Assembly (NCBI GenBank): GCA_026936325.1
Contig: JAPTHN010000115.1
Span: 682,001 to 746,000, forward strand
DNA: 64,000 bases
From: Platynereis dumerilii
Taxonomy: Eukaryota; Annelida; Polychaeta; Phyllodocida; Nereididae
Direction of reading: 5' to 3'
Shown piece by piece: positions 1-12,131 of the stretch. A program made the position numbers and the translations under genes. The notes below the pieces were generated by a model, which was given only the letters and a program-made list of their open reading frames with translations, ran no database searches and was not told the DNA's origin. How positions within the stretch are numbered: the stretch's first letter is position 1; every line of letters begins with the position of its first letter.

Positions 1-312
1 GAATGAAATATGTCACAATAAATTGAAATAGAGACAATCATTCCATTTCTATTTCAAAATAAGCACTAAGGCACAACATCACAGCAATCTTTACAAATTA
101 TTGTCACATTGGGCAATTATTGCTCCCTGCATATAAAACAGTCACAAATGTTTATATTGTGACAAATCCGACAATATTGCAATATTGACCACAATCAATT
201 CTAAATTACAGGTCAGTGACATCTGGGATTTTAGCAATTGGAATCTTATCTCGTTTCTTGTAAAACAGGCACATTTACGAATTTTATAATTTTAAGGGCA
301 GCTGCAGTAATA
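1..312. other. AT-rich intergenic sequence, nothing recognised
   Basis: Low-complexity AT-rich sequence. I see no open frame of protein-like composition, no terminal repeats and no RNA gene. Confidence 0.5.
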
Positions 313-584
313 CCTCAGGTAATTTTGCCAAATCCAAATAGATCTATATGCGAATAAATGCATGAGATTTGAGAAGAAATAAATGCAATAAATACACATG
401 TATGAGACAACTTACGCATGTCATCACTAACGCATTTGCAAAAATTTTTTCCGAAAAATGTATAGAGGGGCAAAATTTCATTAATATACAGATCAAAATA
501 GGTAATATAATTTATAGTATTAAGCATATTATTATTTTAAATATTTGTCTTCAGTCAAGGTATAATAGGTCAAATTACCTGAGG
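313..584. mobile_element. Short inverted-repeat element (MITE-like), 272 bp
   Basis: The left end CCTCAGGTAATTTTG (from 313) recurs in reverse complement at the right end (CAAATTACCTGAGG, to 584). The interior is AT-rich and has no convincing coding frame. The size and terminal repeats fit a non-autonomous DNA transposon. No clear target-site duplication is visible and the superfamily is unknown. Confidence 0.5.
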
Positions 585-747
585 CAATTCCAATACAGAT
601 GGTGTATCATGGAGTAGATTATCCTTTTTTAGAAGTATGAAAGTTCGTTGATCTGTTGCTTTTCTTTGTTGAACACACCTGCAAAAGAAAATTAAGATCC
701 ATTTACTGAAATATGCCACATAACATGTGTGTGTCTATCCGTAACCC

Positions 748-896
748 TGTTATCCATCTGGTTATCTATCAGGTTATCTATCTAGTTATCTATCTGGTTA
801 TCTATCTGGTTATCTATCTAGTTATCTATCTAGTTATCTATTTGGTTATATATCTAGTTAACTATCTATCTATCTATATATCTATCTATCTATCTA
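748..896. repeat. Degenerate TATC-type microsatellite
   Basis: Imperfect tetranucleotide repeats (TATC, with interspersed GGTTATC and AGTTATC units). The hydrophobic Ile/Tyr/Leu-repeat frame it can encode is a by-product of the repeat and not a gene. Confidence 0.85.
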
Positions 897-1005
897 CCCA
901 GCAAGCACTAAACCTTAGAACAACCATTTAAAAACGTTTCTTTTCTTTTCCAAACGTTTTTATAACATCGATTCAATGTTTTTTAAATGTCAGGTGCTCG
1001 CTGAG
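897..1005. mobile_element. 109-bp inverted-repeat element inserted in the microsatellite, TA-flanked
   Basis: The left end CCCAGCAAGCAC and the right end GTGCTCGCTGAG are imperfect inverted repeats, flanked by TA on both sides (895-896 and 1006-1007). The TATC microsatellite continues on each side, so the element appears to have landed in the repeat tract. An inner inverted pair (AACGTTTC ... CAAACGTT) adds to the hairpin. TA duplication suggests a Tc1/mariner-type non-autonomous element. Confidence 0.5.
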
Positions 1006-1007
1006 TA

Positions 1008-1008
1008 A

Positions 1009-1071
<63 letters not shown>
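1008..1071. repeat. (ATCT)n microsatellite
   Basis: Nearly perfect tetranucleotide tract of about 15 units. Confidence 0.95.
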
Positions 1072-1072
<1 letters not shown>

Positions 1073-1475
1073 ATTTATACCATACTCGCTGATAAATCCT
1101 TCAATATTTACCATGATATATCTCGCCATATATCACATATATTTAGTGGTCATGTGACAAGTGGTGATGTCACTATGCACAAACACTGAATCAGCCAATC
1201 AGAAGCCAGCATTTGAATCATGACGTCATGACAGATGCCATTGAGCCTCACTCTGGAGTTTACAGGAGCTTTTGTAGCTTGAACATAATTTAAGTTATCG
1301 ACACTAGAATATCGATTTTAAAAAAAAGTTGTTAATTTTTTTAATAAAGAAAAATTTTAAGAACATTTTCGTATCTCTGGTAATACAATAGAGACATTTT
1401 TAGTAAATCGGTCTTCGTCTCCATACACATTATAACAAATTAATCCTCTGAAACAGCGAATAATGGTATAAATCA

Positions 1476-1607
1476 GTTATACCAAAGGCATATTTGTGGT
1501 ATACGGGATATATACAGCCTCGGTGGTATATATAACTACGCCCTCGGGTTATATTTACCACCTCGGCTGTATATATCTCCGTATACCACATATGCCCATG
1601 GTATAAC
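1476..1607. repeat. 132-bp imperfect palindrome
   Basis: Sequence from GTTATACC (1476) pairs with GGTATAAC (to 1607). Intermediate blocks such as TGTGGTATACGG and CCGTATACCACA, and ACAGCCTCGG and CCTCGGCTGT, mirror each other around about 1541. The hairpin would have arms of about 60 bp. It may be the core of a small fold-back element. Confidence 0.65.
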
Positions 1608-1649
1608 TACTATATATATCTTTCTGTCTATCTATCTATCTCTATCTAT

Positions 1650-2181
1650 GACACGAGTGAAAATTAATAGATAAATGAATTCTCACAGTATTTCCAAGAC
1701 TGTGCAAGACCAAGTTGATGTGCCCCAAACACAAATATTGCAGTGAAAGAAAGTGATAACATAAACCAGTTCTGCAAAATGTCTGTTGCTGAGCCTTGAA
1801 GCTTCTAGATGATAAATTATCCATTTAAGTAATAATTTTACATACTATTTCCACACTATTTTGAGCATCATTATTTTAACCTTCTGTTGTCTGTGTCATT
1901 GACAATTGCTCAATTTGCAAAAATGAGAAGCCATGTTGAATGCTATTACTTAGTAGCCATTTTGAGTGATACTTGTAGCCATTTTGAATTTTTCAAATAA
2001 TTTGATGAATGTATTGAGTTCCAAGAAGAGTATACTACATACTACATTCCAGGTAGCCTCTATTTTAAAGAAATCTTCTAATACAGAAGGGCAGAAAATG
2101 GTTTTTGTTTTGTTTTCAAGGCAAACAAAACCATTGTGAAATATGGCAACTTCTATTTGAAAAACTCAGCACTGCCAGCAG
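1650..2181. other. Intergenic, nothing recognised
   Basis: AT-rich sequence without a protein-like frame. A local inverted pair (GTTTTGTTTTC ... CAAACAAAACC, about 2105-2135) and two GTAGCCATTTTGA words are the only structure noted. Confidence 0.45.
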
Positions 2182-3597
2182 TAGGGTGGTCCAACATCCT
2201 ATGGAAAATAATAAAAGTGTAAAATGTGGTGATGGTACCCCCTAACTTTTTTCCTTTGACCATGTGGAAGAAGTGTGCAAAATTTCAGCCAAATTGATTA
2301 ATATTTAGAGGTGGCTCATCAAGGTTGAAGTTTTGCTGTATTTAGCATTAAAACGCCTGTATCTCAATAGTGAAAATAGTGTAAAATCATATTTTCCTTT
2401 CATTTGAGGCCTATTAAGGCCCTAACCAACTGAAGAAAAAGCAACATAACACTTGTTTGTATATATCTTCATATCCAGGTTTTAAAAAAGGGGATTTGTC
2501 ACTTATATCATTAAAATTCTTATGTCAATTGATGTGTATTGGGCGAAAATTTGGCATAAATAATGTGGGATCATGACTGAGTCATGCCATACTACCTTCA
2601 ATAAATTATTATAGTCCAGCATGAAAAAGAGAATGGGAGGATTCTATGTACTGTGTAATAGAAAGCCGCCGTGACTTTTGATAGTGTGATGTTCTCAACA
2701 TCTTTTCTCAATTTCTGGCCAAGTGGTATTTTGACACATGCTACAGAAACTTAAAAAACAGGTGCAGGTAGCAATTTCATCTTTCCAAACTACATGTTCC
2801 ACATTCAATATATACCAGTATGCAAATTCTTAGGCGAGATCTTGGACGAATGTCTAAGTTTTTTGTGCCAAGTAATTCATGCTCACCTGTGAAAATTAGA
2901 GATACTCTAGAAATAATTGTGTTGGTTATGCAAAGATCCCTGCTCAAAAGTTATTAAATAATCATAAAATCAAAGTTTGTTCTTTGATAATAGAACACAG
3001 TAAGTTATCTTTCCCGAACAGGTATCCCTGCAAAAGATAAACTGCCTCAAATATTGCACTGTGACTGACAATTTATAATAATAACCAACCAAGAGGATGG
3101 GGTTTACATTCTTTATCATACTGGACTAGAATGATTTATTGAAAGTAGTATGGCATGACTCAGTCATGATCCAAAAACCTTTCCATTAAATTTTAATATT
3201 TATTTATAAATCTATATTGGTGTACCAATTTTGCCAAATTCTCACCCAATACACATCAATTGACATAAGAATTTTAATGATATATATAAGTGACAAATCC
3301 CTTTTTTTTAAAATGTGGATAGGAAGATATACAAACCAGAGTTATGTTGCTTTTTCCTCAGTTGGTTAGTGCCTTAATAGGCCTCAAATGAAAGGAAAAT
3401 ATGATTTTACACTATTTTCACTATTCAGATATAGGCGTTTTTATACTAAATATAGCAAAACTTCAACCTTGATGAGCCACCTCTAAATACTAATCAATTT
3501 GGCTGAAATTTTGCACACTTCTTCCACGTGGTCAAAGGAAAAAAGTAAGGGGGTACCATCAATAAAATTAGGACATATATTTTTTTGGACCACCCTA
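2182..3597. mobile_element. Fold-back element with arms of about 460 bp, hAT-like ends
   Basis: Ends TAGGGTGGTCC (2182) and GGACCACCCTA (to 3597) are inverted. The similarity continues inward for roughly 460-490 bp on each side; for example GGTGGCTCATCAAGG in the left arm matches CCTTGATGAGCCACC in the right. Flanking octamers GCCAGCAG (2174-2181) and ACCAGCAG (3598-3605) agree at 7 of 8 positions, which fits the 8-bp target-site duplication of hAT transposons. No transposase is encoded. The central loop (about 2640-3110) is unrelated AT-rich sequence. A diverged relative of the left arm lies at about 35.8 kb. Confidence 0.8.
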
Positions 3598-4053
<456 letters not shown>

Positions 4054-4880
4054 CAAAAGAGAGGAAGAAAAAGTTTGTACTTACCAGAAATGAATTCAAT
4101 ATTTTATTTCTGCATATTTTGAAAAGCTGTGATGGCACTTTCCATATATCCAATGATGTGCTTGCTTCCATAAGCAGTAAACCAAATGTGTGGATTTTAA
4201 AATTTGATAATTTGAAATGGGTGGACCTAGTGCAGGTATGCTCTCATTGGTTAATAAGAATTATTCTAAGCCAATTGTATTACCACTAGACAAGAACTGA
4301 CAAGTCAATCAGAAATCCAATGAAGCATGGAATATGTCTGCACATGCTGCCAGGGGTTATCTGATAGACATCTTTTGTGCTTATTTCTTTAAAGATAAGA
4401 CAGGAGTACAACAATGACCCCTATAAGGGTCTGGTGTTACATAATACAGTGCATCAGATAAGGGTTGCCTATTTCTGTTTTGAATTTACACTTCCAAAAG
4501 GAAATTATGTAACACAATTATCAATGATTTGAAATATAACTGCCATGTTTGAATTTAAATCAAATATTATAATTTTTGAAATTATACCTTTATAACATGC
4601 AATTATGTTGCCTTTAAAACAACTTTTAGAATAAATTGCCAATTAAGAAAATGACATAGGCCTACTTCTATAATTTTTTATAAAAGAAAATATGAAAATT
4701 CCATCAAACTGAAATTGATAGACATTTTTTAGATAATCAGTTATTTACAGTTAGAAAAATATGTATATATTTAATTGGGTATATATATAGTTTAATATTG
4801 TATAGGCCTATCCCTTTTATTGTTATTTCAAGACAGCATACTTGATAATATTATACCTAGTTATACAGATAGCCATATTG
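4054..4880. other. Intergenic, nothing recognised
   Basis: AT-rich sequence with no protein-like frame and no clear repeat ends. Confidence 0.45.
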
Positions 4881-4884
4881 AGGA

Positions 4885-6600
4885 ATGGAGGGATTAAACA
4901 ATTAATGGGGGGACTAGGATCATCCCCTGCTAAAACTTTTTGATAGGGGGGGGGTGCCCCCCTCTCCACTTATAAATATCAATTTAAATATTCAAAGTGA
5001 GGATTGTGATTCAGGAATGCTTGGATTAACAAATGATAGGGGGGGGGCTAGGATCAACCCCTGCTAAAACTTTTTGATAGGGGGGGGTGGGTTTCCCCCC
5101 TCTTCACTTTTAAATTTATATCAATTCAAAGTGAGGGTTATGATTGAGGAATGCTTGGATTAAAAAATGATAGGGGGGGCTAGGATCAACCCCTGCTAAA
5201 ACTTTTTGATAAGGGGGGGCTGCCCCCCACTCCACTTTCAAATATCAATTTAAATATTCAAAGTGAGGATTATGATTGAGGAATGCTTGGATTAACAAAT
5301 GATAGGGGGGGCTAGGATCAACCCCTGCTAAAACTTTTTGATAAGGGGGGGGGCTGCCCCCCACTCCACTTTCAAATATCAATTTAAATATTCAAAGTGA
5401 GGATTGTGATTGAGGAATGCTTGGATTAACAAATGATAGGGGGGGCTAGGATCAACCCCTGCTAAAACTTTTTGATAAGGGGGGGGGCTGCCCCCCACTC
5501 CACTTTCAAATATCAATTTAAATATTCAAAGTGAGGATTGTGATTCAGGAATGCTTGGATTAACAAATGATAGGGGGGGCTAGGATCAACCCCTGCTCAA
5601 ACTTTTTGATAAGGGGGGGGCTGCCCCCCACTCCACTTTCAAATATCAATTTAAATATTCAAAGTGAGGATTATGATTGAGGAATACTTGGATTAAAAAA
5701 TGATAGGGGGGGGGAGGCTAGGATCAACCTCTGGTAAACTCTTTGATGGGGGGGGGGTTGCCCACAAATTTTTGTTATTGATTTACATATTCAAAATGAG
5801 AGCTATGATTGGAGAATAATTGGATAAAAAATGATAAGGGGAAGGCTGGGATCAACCCCTGCTAAAACTTTTTATGGAGGGGCTTGCCACCTACTCCTCT
5901 TTTAATTATCAATTCAAATGGATGGGGGCGGGAAGGCTAGGATCAACCCCTGCTCCAACTTTTTGATTGGGGGGGGGGTTGCCCCCTCCCAACATTTAAT
6001 TATCAATCTACATATTCAAAGTGAGGATTATGATCCTGGGATGGTTGGTTAAATAAATGAGGGGGAGGCTGGGATCAACGCCTGCTCAAAATTTTTGATG
6101 GGGGGGGCAGGCCCTCCCACTTTTAATTACTAATTTACTTCTTACTTCTTAACAGAAGGGCTTGTCCCATTTACTAATAACATATATATGTTCAAAGTGA
6201 GGATCAGTATAAGAGAATGGTTGGTTTAATAAATATATTTTGTATATTTTGCTGGGAGGGGATACTGTGGCCAATCCCTGCATAAACTTTTAGCACGTGG
6301 GGGGGTGACCACATCCTCCCCCCCCCCCTTTGAATTAGTCTTGAACTTATTTTACCAGAGGATGATGATTCAGGAATTATTGGCTTCATAAATAGGTTGA
6401 TAAACCCTGCCCTAACTTTAATGAGGAGGGGGGGGGTGTACCCCCCCTCACTTTGAGCTTTATTAAAAGTTCTTATGTGAAGTGAGACCAGCCCCTACCC
6501 CTATTTAACATTTACATGGGGGCTTGTCCCTCCCCCACTTTTACTAATAATTTACATATTCAAAGTCAAGATCAATATACAGGAATGGTTGGTTTAGATA
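4885..6600. repeat. Minisatellite, period 132-138 bp, with G-run/C-run hairpins
   Basis: The word CTAGGATCAACCCCTGC recurs at about 5048, 5180, 5312, 5446, 5580 and 5718 and, diverging, at 5848, 5936 and 6069; later units are barely recognisable. Each unit carries a run of 6-10 G, then a 2-4 base spacer (for example CT), then 6-7 C, able to fold as a G/C hairpin. The rest of each unit is AT-rich (ATCAATTTAAATATTCAAAG). The inner units are the most alike, as expected for an array homogenised by unequal exchange. Confidence 0.9.
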
Positions 6601-6838
6601 ATACTTTTAGTTATTTTAGATAGATTGTGCAGGGGGGGTGGACGGGGGGTGGACTCAGACGTTCTGGTAAGAGGAAGGGATGACACATGAACCCTTCCCC
6701 CCCCCCGCTCTCCTGAACATTTACTGATGAGACCTTTTTTAAAATTTTAGTTGGGCAATGATGGGGGGGGTGCCTGACCTGCCCCCTCCGACAGGCCGAG
6801 CAACGGGCTTGTCTCATGATATAAAAAGTCTTCATCTT

Positions 6839-7083
6839 CACATTAAAAAAATTTTACCGTAAAATCTGCGAGGGCACGGTAAATTACTGTAATAATCAGA
6901 GTTAAATTACAGTAAACATATTGTTACCGTAAAAAGAAGTATTACGTTAAGTTACCGTAAAGAAATACAGTAAAAATGTTTTACTGTAACATTTACGGTA
7001 AGTTACCATACAGTCAGTTTACGGTAGCTTCTTGTAAATTTAACGGTTACTTGCTGTTCAAAATACAGGTATTTCTTACAGTG
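6839..7083. mobile_element. TTACNGTAA-rich short element (MITE-like)
   Basis: Imperfect inverted ends (CACATTAAAAAAAT at 6839; ATTTCTTACAGTG to 7083) enclose about ten copies of the small palindrome TTACNGTAA or close variants. This composition is common in short non-autonomous DNA elements of animals. No coding capacity and no clear target duplication. Confidence 0.5.
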
Positions 7084-8794
7084 TAGGAAGCTAACTTGAG
7101 AAAATATCAAGTGCAAGAAAACACGGGCCTGCTCTTTTGCTCCACTCACCTGTTGGCTTTCACTAACGACAGACTGGCTTATCAACCAGAAGAAAATGTA
7201 CACATGCAGTCCAGTTACCGTCTCATCAAGACGTTGTTACTGTACTCTCGCCAAAAATCATTATTCCAGTTACCGTCTCTCGATTCAACATTTCACAGCC
7301 AAAATTCATCAATTCTGCTTGAGTTTTGACAAAGTTAACATACCTACCCAATGCTATTGGCATTAAGGAGCTGCACTGCAAAGTAACAGGGCAAATGCAG
7401 CTTTAATAGTAGCTAGAAAAGGAAATTTAGATTTGGTCACATGACCATTCTTTTTGTGCTCAGCCATTTAGGATACGGTAACAATCGTTACTGTACTCAG
7501 TGGTGGAGGGTTGACATGGGAAACAAGTGTGTTCAAGGGCAAAACATTAAATTGGGGGGAGGGAATGGAAAAGAGGACACACTAAACTTGGAAAACATGT
7601 AACATTCGCAAGAATAAGTGCAAGCTGAAAATATAAGTGTCATACAGTGTACCATATGAGACGGTGTAAGTCAAAATGACAGAATCCGGTGTGTACATCA
7701 CCATGCTATGCAGGGCTACCTTCACTGAGACCTATAGACCTATAGAGATCACAGATCTTTTGTCCAAAACTCCCCATATATTTGCCAATGATGCCAGAAT
7801 CCTTTGTAAGAGATTTCTTTGCTGCAAAAACCCTTTGTAAGAGATTTCTTTGTTGCAATGAATCCTTTGGCCAAAAGCGAAAGGAAACACAAAGCAGTAA
7901 TGTGATTCATTGCCATATCATACTTCATTCTATTCTTTGACATTGAAAAGCAGCCGGACAAAAGCTTGGGGGACCACTATTTAATCTCAAAGATTTGGGG
8001 TTTTTTAAAAATAAATAATAAGCTCAGTTTTGCTGAAATAAATAAGTTCTATTTGGGCACTCTTGAAGTAAATATATTCTGGTGGGAATATTTCTTAACA
8101 GGGTGGTGCTTGATTTAGAAAGGAATATTTGGGGACGTCGCACACCCGAAATAAATAATTACTGTCGCCGTTACCGTGAAATAAATATTTTCCCGCCGAG
8201 GAAAACTCCCAGCCCTCCCCCCCCAATCATTAATTAATTTAAGTTAAGCCTGGTATCATGAAGGTGGGAGGGGGGGAAGGATGGGCAAATTTAGGGAAGG
8301 GGGAACCAATGTAAATATATACCTTGCTAGGAACTAAAATAATTTTGTCTTAGGTATCCCTTCCCTCTCAGATGGAATGCCTTCTCTTTTTACTGCAAAT
8401 GTTATAATGTTTCAGAATGAAGCAAATGCTTCGAGTTTCTGACAATCTGCCTATATAGACGCATAAAAAATGACACCTTCTTCACTTGTAATGCATCTAT
8501 CTATGTTTAGAGCATGCCAACATAAGTTACTCAGTATCGCATCGTGCATGGCTCCTCTCAGTCTCTCCTGCCCTTCCCAAATGCAACCACTTTCATACCT
8601 CCTTCCATTGTTTCTTCATATACTAACCTCTTTTTCTTCCCCAATTCTTCCTCTAACTCGAGTCTAAGTTGCTGTATCTGGAATTTCTCTACGGATCAAG
8701 CAGAAAGAGTTAGGTTAGGTCCGCAACCACTGGCTTGCCAATCACTGCGTCACAAGTTTTAATACATCACCTCAGCCAAATAAAAGATCTTCAA
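7084..8794. other. Intergenic, no gene recognised
   Basis: Contains local repeats (AAATAAATA words at 8.0-8.2 kb; a direct repeat CCTTTGTAAGAGATTTCTTTG at 7.8 kb, about 38 bp apart) but no protein-like frame. Confidence 0.45.
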
Positions 8795-8885
8795 AATCGT
8801 CCTTATCTCATTCATGTCTCTTCCTGTCCTAGCTAGCCTTCAAGTGCATAAATACAGGACGTAAAGCCCATCCATTCATTCCTGT
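8795..8885 (+). mobile_element. SINE 3' fragment
   Basis: CTTCCTGTCCTAGCTAGCC followed by GTGCATAAATACAGGAC and a CCATCCATTCATT tail matches the 3' part of the SINE copies at about 35.6 kb and 53.9/55.0 kb. The tRNA-like head is missing or too diverged to recognise. Confidence 0.55.
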
Positions 8886-10014
8886 CATAATGGGAATTTC
8901 TAGTATTAAATAGGTTCTTTTGTTATTTTGAAAATGAAAATAGAGTTTACTTGAACAAGTACACTGCTCTTCTTCGCTTTCTTCATAGAGCCACACAAAA
9001 CTGACCTCCCACGTCTCGGATCCTAGTTTTTAATGGGTTGGTTGGGTTGGTAGGTAATCACAATTTTTTATAATGTCATTTTAGTAATTTCAATAATATT
9101 TGTGGATGAAATTTTTTGTTTAATGAAAATCCGCTGGTTCAATCCATCTGAGAAGCTAAAAATTTAATATGCCTGGCCGGAAAGAGAGGACTACTTTCTT
9201 GTTTTCATGAAATGTTAGATATGATGCAGTGCTTAGCTTTAATGTTTGGTATCTTTTGGATGCTGCAATTGAAAGATTCAGAAATTGTCTGTAATATCCC
9301 ACTGTCTTGATTTCATGAAATATGATTAAGCAGTTTTAAAGTCCAATATCGTTTTCTGGCAACTTAAAAATGATAAAGAAGCTGACTTACCCAGTCTTAT
9401 TATGCAACATTAAAGAAAATGACAAGAAAAATTCCTCCAGTGATATATGAGACAGTGGCTTCGTGCCTTTAATACATCTTTTGGAATTGGAAACGAGTCG
9501 AAAGTCATAGGTATATATTGAATTTTATATTCTGGAATAAAGAGAGAAAGTCTGTTATTGATTTGGTGAAAATAAATTCTGGCTTTAATATCTTCTGGCA
9601 AATTGAGAGTGATTCTCAGCCAAAGTTATTTTTGGATCTCTTACTGGTATTGGCAAATGTGTGCTTCTGAATGGGATAGAATGACTACAACATACTAATG
9701 TGGAAAATGTAGGATAAAGAACTGAAACAGATATAATTATCTGCATTTACCTGCAATTTCTTCTAAAGAAGGACCTTTTTCTTTCTGCAGCATATGACCA
9801 CAGAATTCAAGAAATAATCACGAAGGTTACACTCCTTTGAGTAAAAGTTCCCTGTTTATTTTCCTATAAAGCCGAAATTCTATTTGATATAATTCTTGGC
9901 TGCTAAGATATCCCTTGGCCAATGAAAATATTCGTCAGACAAAGGGGAAGGAAAGCAAAAAGGAATATTGTGAAGAATTGGCATATTGTTCATCATCCAT
10001 TCATTGAAGGTTGA
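8886..10014. other. Intergenic, nothing recognised
   Basis: AT-rich sequence without a supported feature. Confidence 0.45.
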
Positions 10015-11463
10015 ATGGCAGCAAGATACAAAGTCCATAAGGAATATATATTTATAAGTCTAAATCAATACAACAGCTACCTGGAAAGGACTGGAATGTC
10101 ATCTAGTGCAAATTCTGCTTATAAAAAGCGACATAGTACTGAGACTCTGTTATTGAAAATTCATGCTGATATTATGAATAACATGGACCAGCAGAAAGTG
10201 TCTGTATTGATCCTTCTCGATTTGTCATCCGCATTTGACACTGTTAATCTTGAAGTTCTAACAAAAATATTTACAAAGAGGCTGAACATAGGTGGTGATG
10301 TACTGAACCCTGTCAGCGTACCTCGGCGGTCCGGCGTCGGCCCGGCGTCGGTCCGATGTCAGCAGCATCGGACCAGCTTTGGGCCGACGTTGGGCCGCCG
10401 AGGCACGCTGATAGGGAACTGGTTCCAGACATACTTGAGTGACAGAAGCCAAAGAGTACGAGTCAACAGTGCGATCTCAACATCACAAAATCTTAAATAT
10501 GGAGTCCCACAAGGAAGTTGTGCTGGTCCAGTGGTATTTCTTAGCTACCTCAGCTCTCTTTATGACATCATCAAGAAACATCTTCCAAGTGTGAAAGTAG
10601 GTGGCTATGCTGACGACCATCAACTATACCTCTCCTATAATCCGGGTTCATCAGAAGTTGAAGAGGATGCCTTGCAGAAGATGGAGCAGTGTATTTCTGA
10701 AGTTCGTGCATGGATGTTAACTCATCATTTGAAGATTAACGATGCAAAGACCGAATTCTTGTTACTGGGGACTAAACAACAGCTACAGAAAGTAACTGTT
10801 GATGGCATCAGGGTTGGCCATTCCATCATCACTCCTTCCACCTCTGTTCGTAATCTGGGAGTAATTTTCGATCAGCACCTGCACATGACAGATCATGTGA
10901 AAAGAATTTGCAAGAATGGGTACCATCAGCTTAAAAAGATCCGACAAATCAGAAAATACCTGAGTAAATCTGCTACTGAAAAACTGGTTCATGCCTTTGT
11001 CACTTCTAATATTGACTATTGTAATGCCTTGTTATATGGATCCCACAAGTATGTCATTAAGAAACTGCAAGCTTTACAGAATTGTGCTGCCAAAGTTATT
11101 TGTGGGGGCAAAAAGTATGATCATGTCACCCCGCTGTTGAAAGATCTACATTGGCTGCCTGTCTCTCAAAGGATTATATTTAAAATTTGACTGTATGCTT
11201 TTAAATGTGTACACAGGCTTGCTCCAGACTATCTGAGTGAAATGGTGGAGCTTCACAATCCAACAAGGTCCCTGCGGTCAGGCCAGAAACGGTTGCTGAA
11301 AGTCCCAAGATGCAAGACCAAGACACTGGGCACTCGATCATTTTATTCGTCTGCACCCCAAATATGGAACAATTTGCCAGACAATATAAGACTTTGTGAT
11401 GACTTTGATGATTTTAAAACTAAACTTAAAACTCATTTATTTTTAGAATTTTACAACGTTTGA
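10015..11463 (+). pseudogene. LINE reverse transcriptase ORF (one stop, one in-frame insertion)
   Basis: Conserved RT blocks appear in order: an AYKKRHSTETLLLKI motif, LLDLSSAFDTVN (first catalytic Asp), YGVPQGSCAGPVVF, GGYADDHQLYL (YADD catalytic pair), KTEFLLLG, and a C-terminal NIDYCNALLYGSH. One in-frame TGA at 11,188-11,190 interrupts the frame (an FKIL-type motif is usual here); the same frame resumes and ends at 11,463 with a typical APQIWNNLPDNIR block. The 37 codons between GGDVLN and NWFQTYL are not LINE sequence; they come from the 109-bp element and its 2-bp duplication, and contain no stop. The start at 10,015 is only the first ATG after truncation. Confidence 0.85.
10308..10416. 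mobile_element. 109-bp GC-rich hairpin mini-element, copy 1
   Basis: Starts CCCTGTCAGCGTACC and ends GGCACGCTGATAGGG, inverted repeats of each other. Inner blocks GCGTCGGCCC / GGGCCGACGT and CCGATG / CATCGG also pair, so the unit folds into one long hairpin. The LINE empty site can be read as CTGAACTGG, giving a 2-bp duplication (AA). A copy of exactly the same length with about six differences is at 60,324-60,432. The high GC contrasts strongly with the AT-rich surroundings. Confidence 0.85.
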
Positions 11464-11641
11464 TGTATTTATTATGTGCCGGTCTTATTCTTTATTTCTG
11501 TTTTATCGATTATTTGTTCTAATGTCTACATTACCTATATATTTTACATTTCATATTCTCAAATTGTATCATTTATGTAAAGTGTTACTGAGAAATTTCA
11601 TTTTTGTGACACTATAAATAAATAAATTATTATTATTATTA

Positions 11642-12131
11642 TTAATTGATGTTATTTTTCTTCTTTGCGTCATTCAGGATTTTCAACATATTCAGGAGGG
11701 AGCAGCATTGGGTCAAGCGGCCTCATTCCTTAGCATAACTTGTTCCATGGGCACCCCATGATCTGTTATACCAATTATCTGTTAGGAAGCAGGTACCCAG
11801 CTGGATGGCAGACTGTCAGCTGGGATTTGAAATTTGCAGTCAGCTAAAGAGAAAGCAGTTGAGGTGGCTTGCTGGGAAAAAAAGATTCATATCAGCTGGC
11901 TGAAAGGTGCTGAATGACGCTCGGGCTGGCTTGCAAGTTGCAACCCAGCTGGCAGCATAACAGATATTTTCTCCCAGTTACATCTAAGTGTCACAAATAT
12001 GTGCAACCAAGACCTTACCCTGATATGGGTATTATAATAACACACTGTCTTGAGGTGTCCCTGTTGTTCTAGAGGTTACCCAGTCTATCTAAATATATAT
12101 AGGAGCACATTCGGTGCATGTGAAAACAGAG
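11642..12131. other. Intergenic, CAGCTGG-rich stretch
   Basis: Several CAGCTGG or CAGCTGA words between 11.79 and 11.96 kb suggest a decayed inverted-repeat element, but I cannot set its ends. Confidence 0.4.

Larger units (their letters stand above)
10015..11641 (+). mobile_element. 5'-truncated CR1/L2-type LINE
   Basis: Reverse-transcriptase half of a non-LTR retrotransposon followed by a 3' tail of ATAAATAAATAAATTATTATT type. The endonuclease and ORF1 are absent, as is usual for truncated insertions. The RT frame reads from about 10,060 to 11,463. A 109-bp hairpin element (10,308-10,416) is inserted within it. The low number of breaks suggests a fairly recent copy. Confidence 0.9.

Noticed and set aside
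713-931. Open frame of repeated Tyr-Leu-Val-Ile residues
   Set aside because: Pure translation of a TATC microsatellite; the same holds for frames at 3.93-4.12 and 15.55-15.87 kb.
1221-1228. TGACGTCA, a perfect CRE-type octamer
   Set aside because: No gene start nearby; it lies in repeat-rich DNA and one octamer is expected by chance at this scale.
4885-6600. CRISPR-like array
   Set aside because: Units of 132-138 bp are repeated over their whole length without unique spacers; a minisatellite in animal DNA.
10015-11190. Host gene with a reverse-transcriptase domain
   Set aside because: Has CR1-type motifs, a LINE 3' tail, 5' truncation and a stop; a transposon copy.
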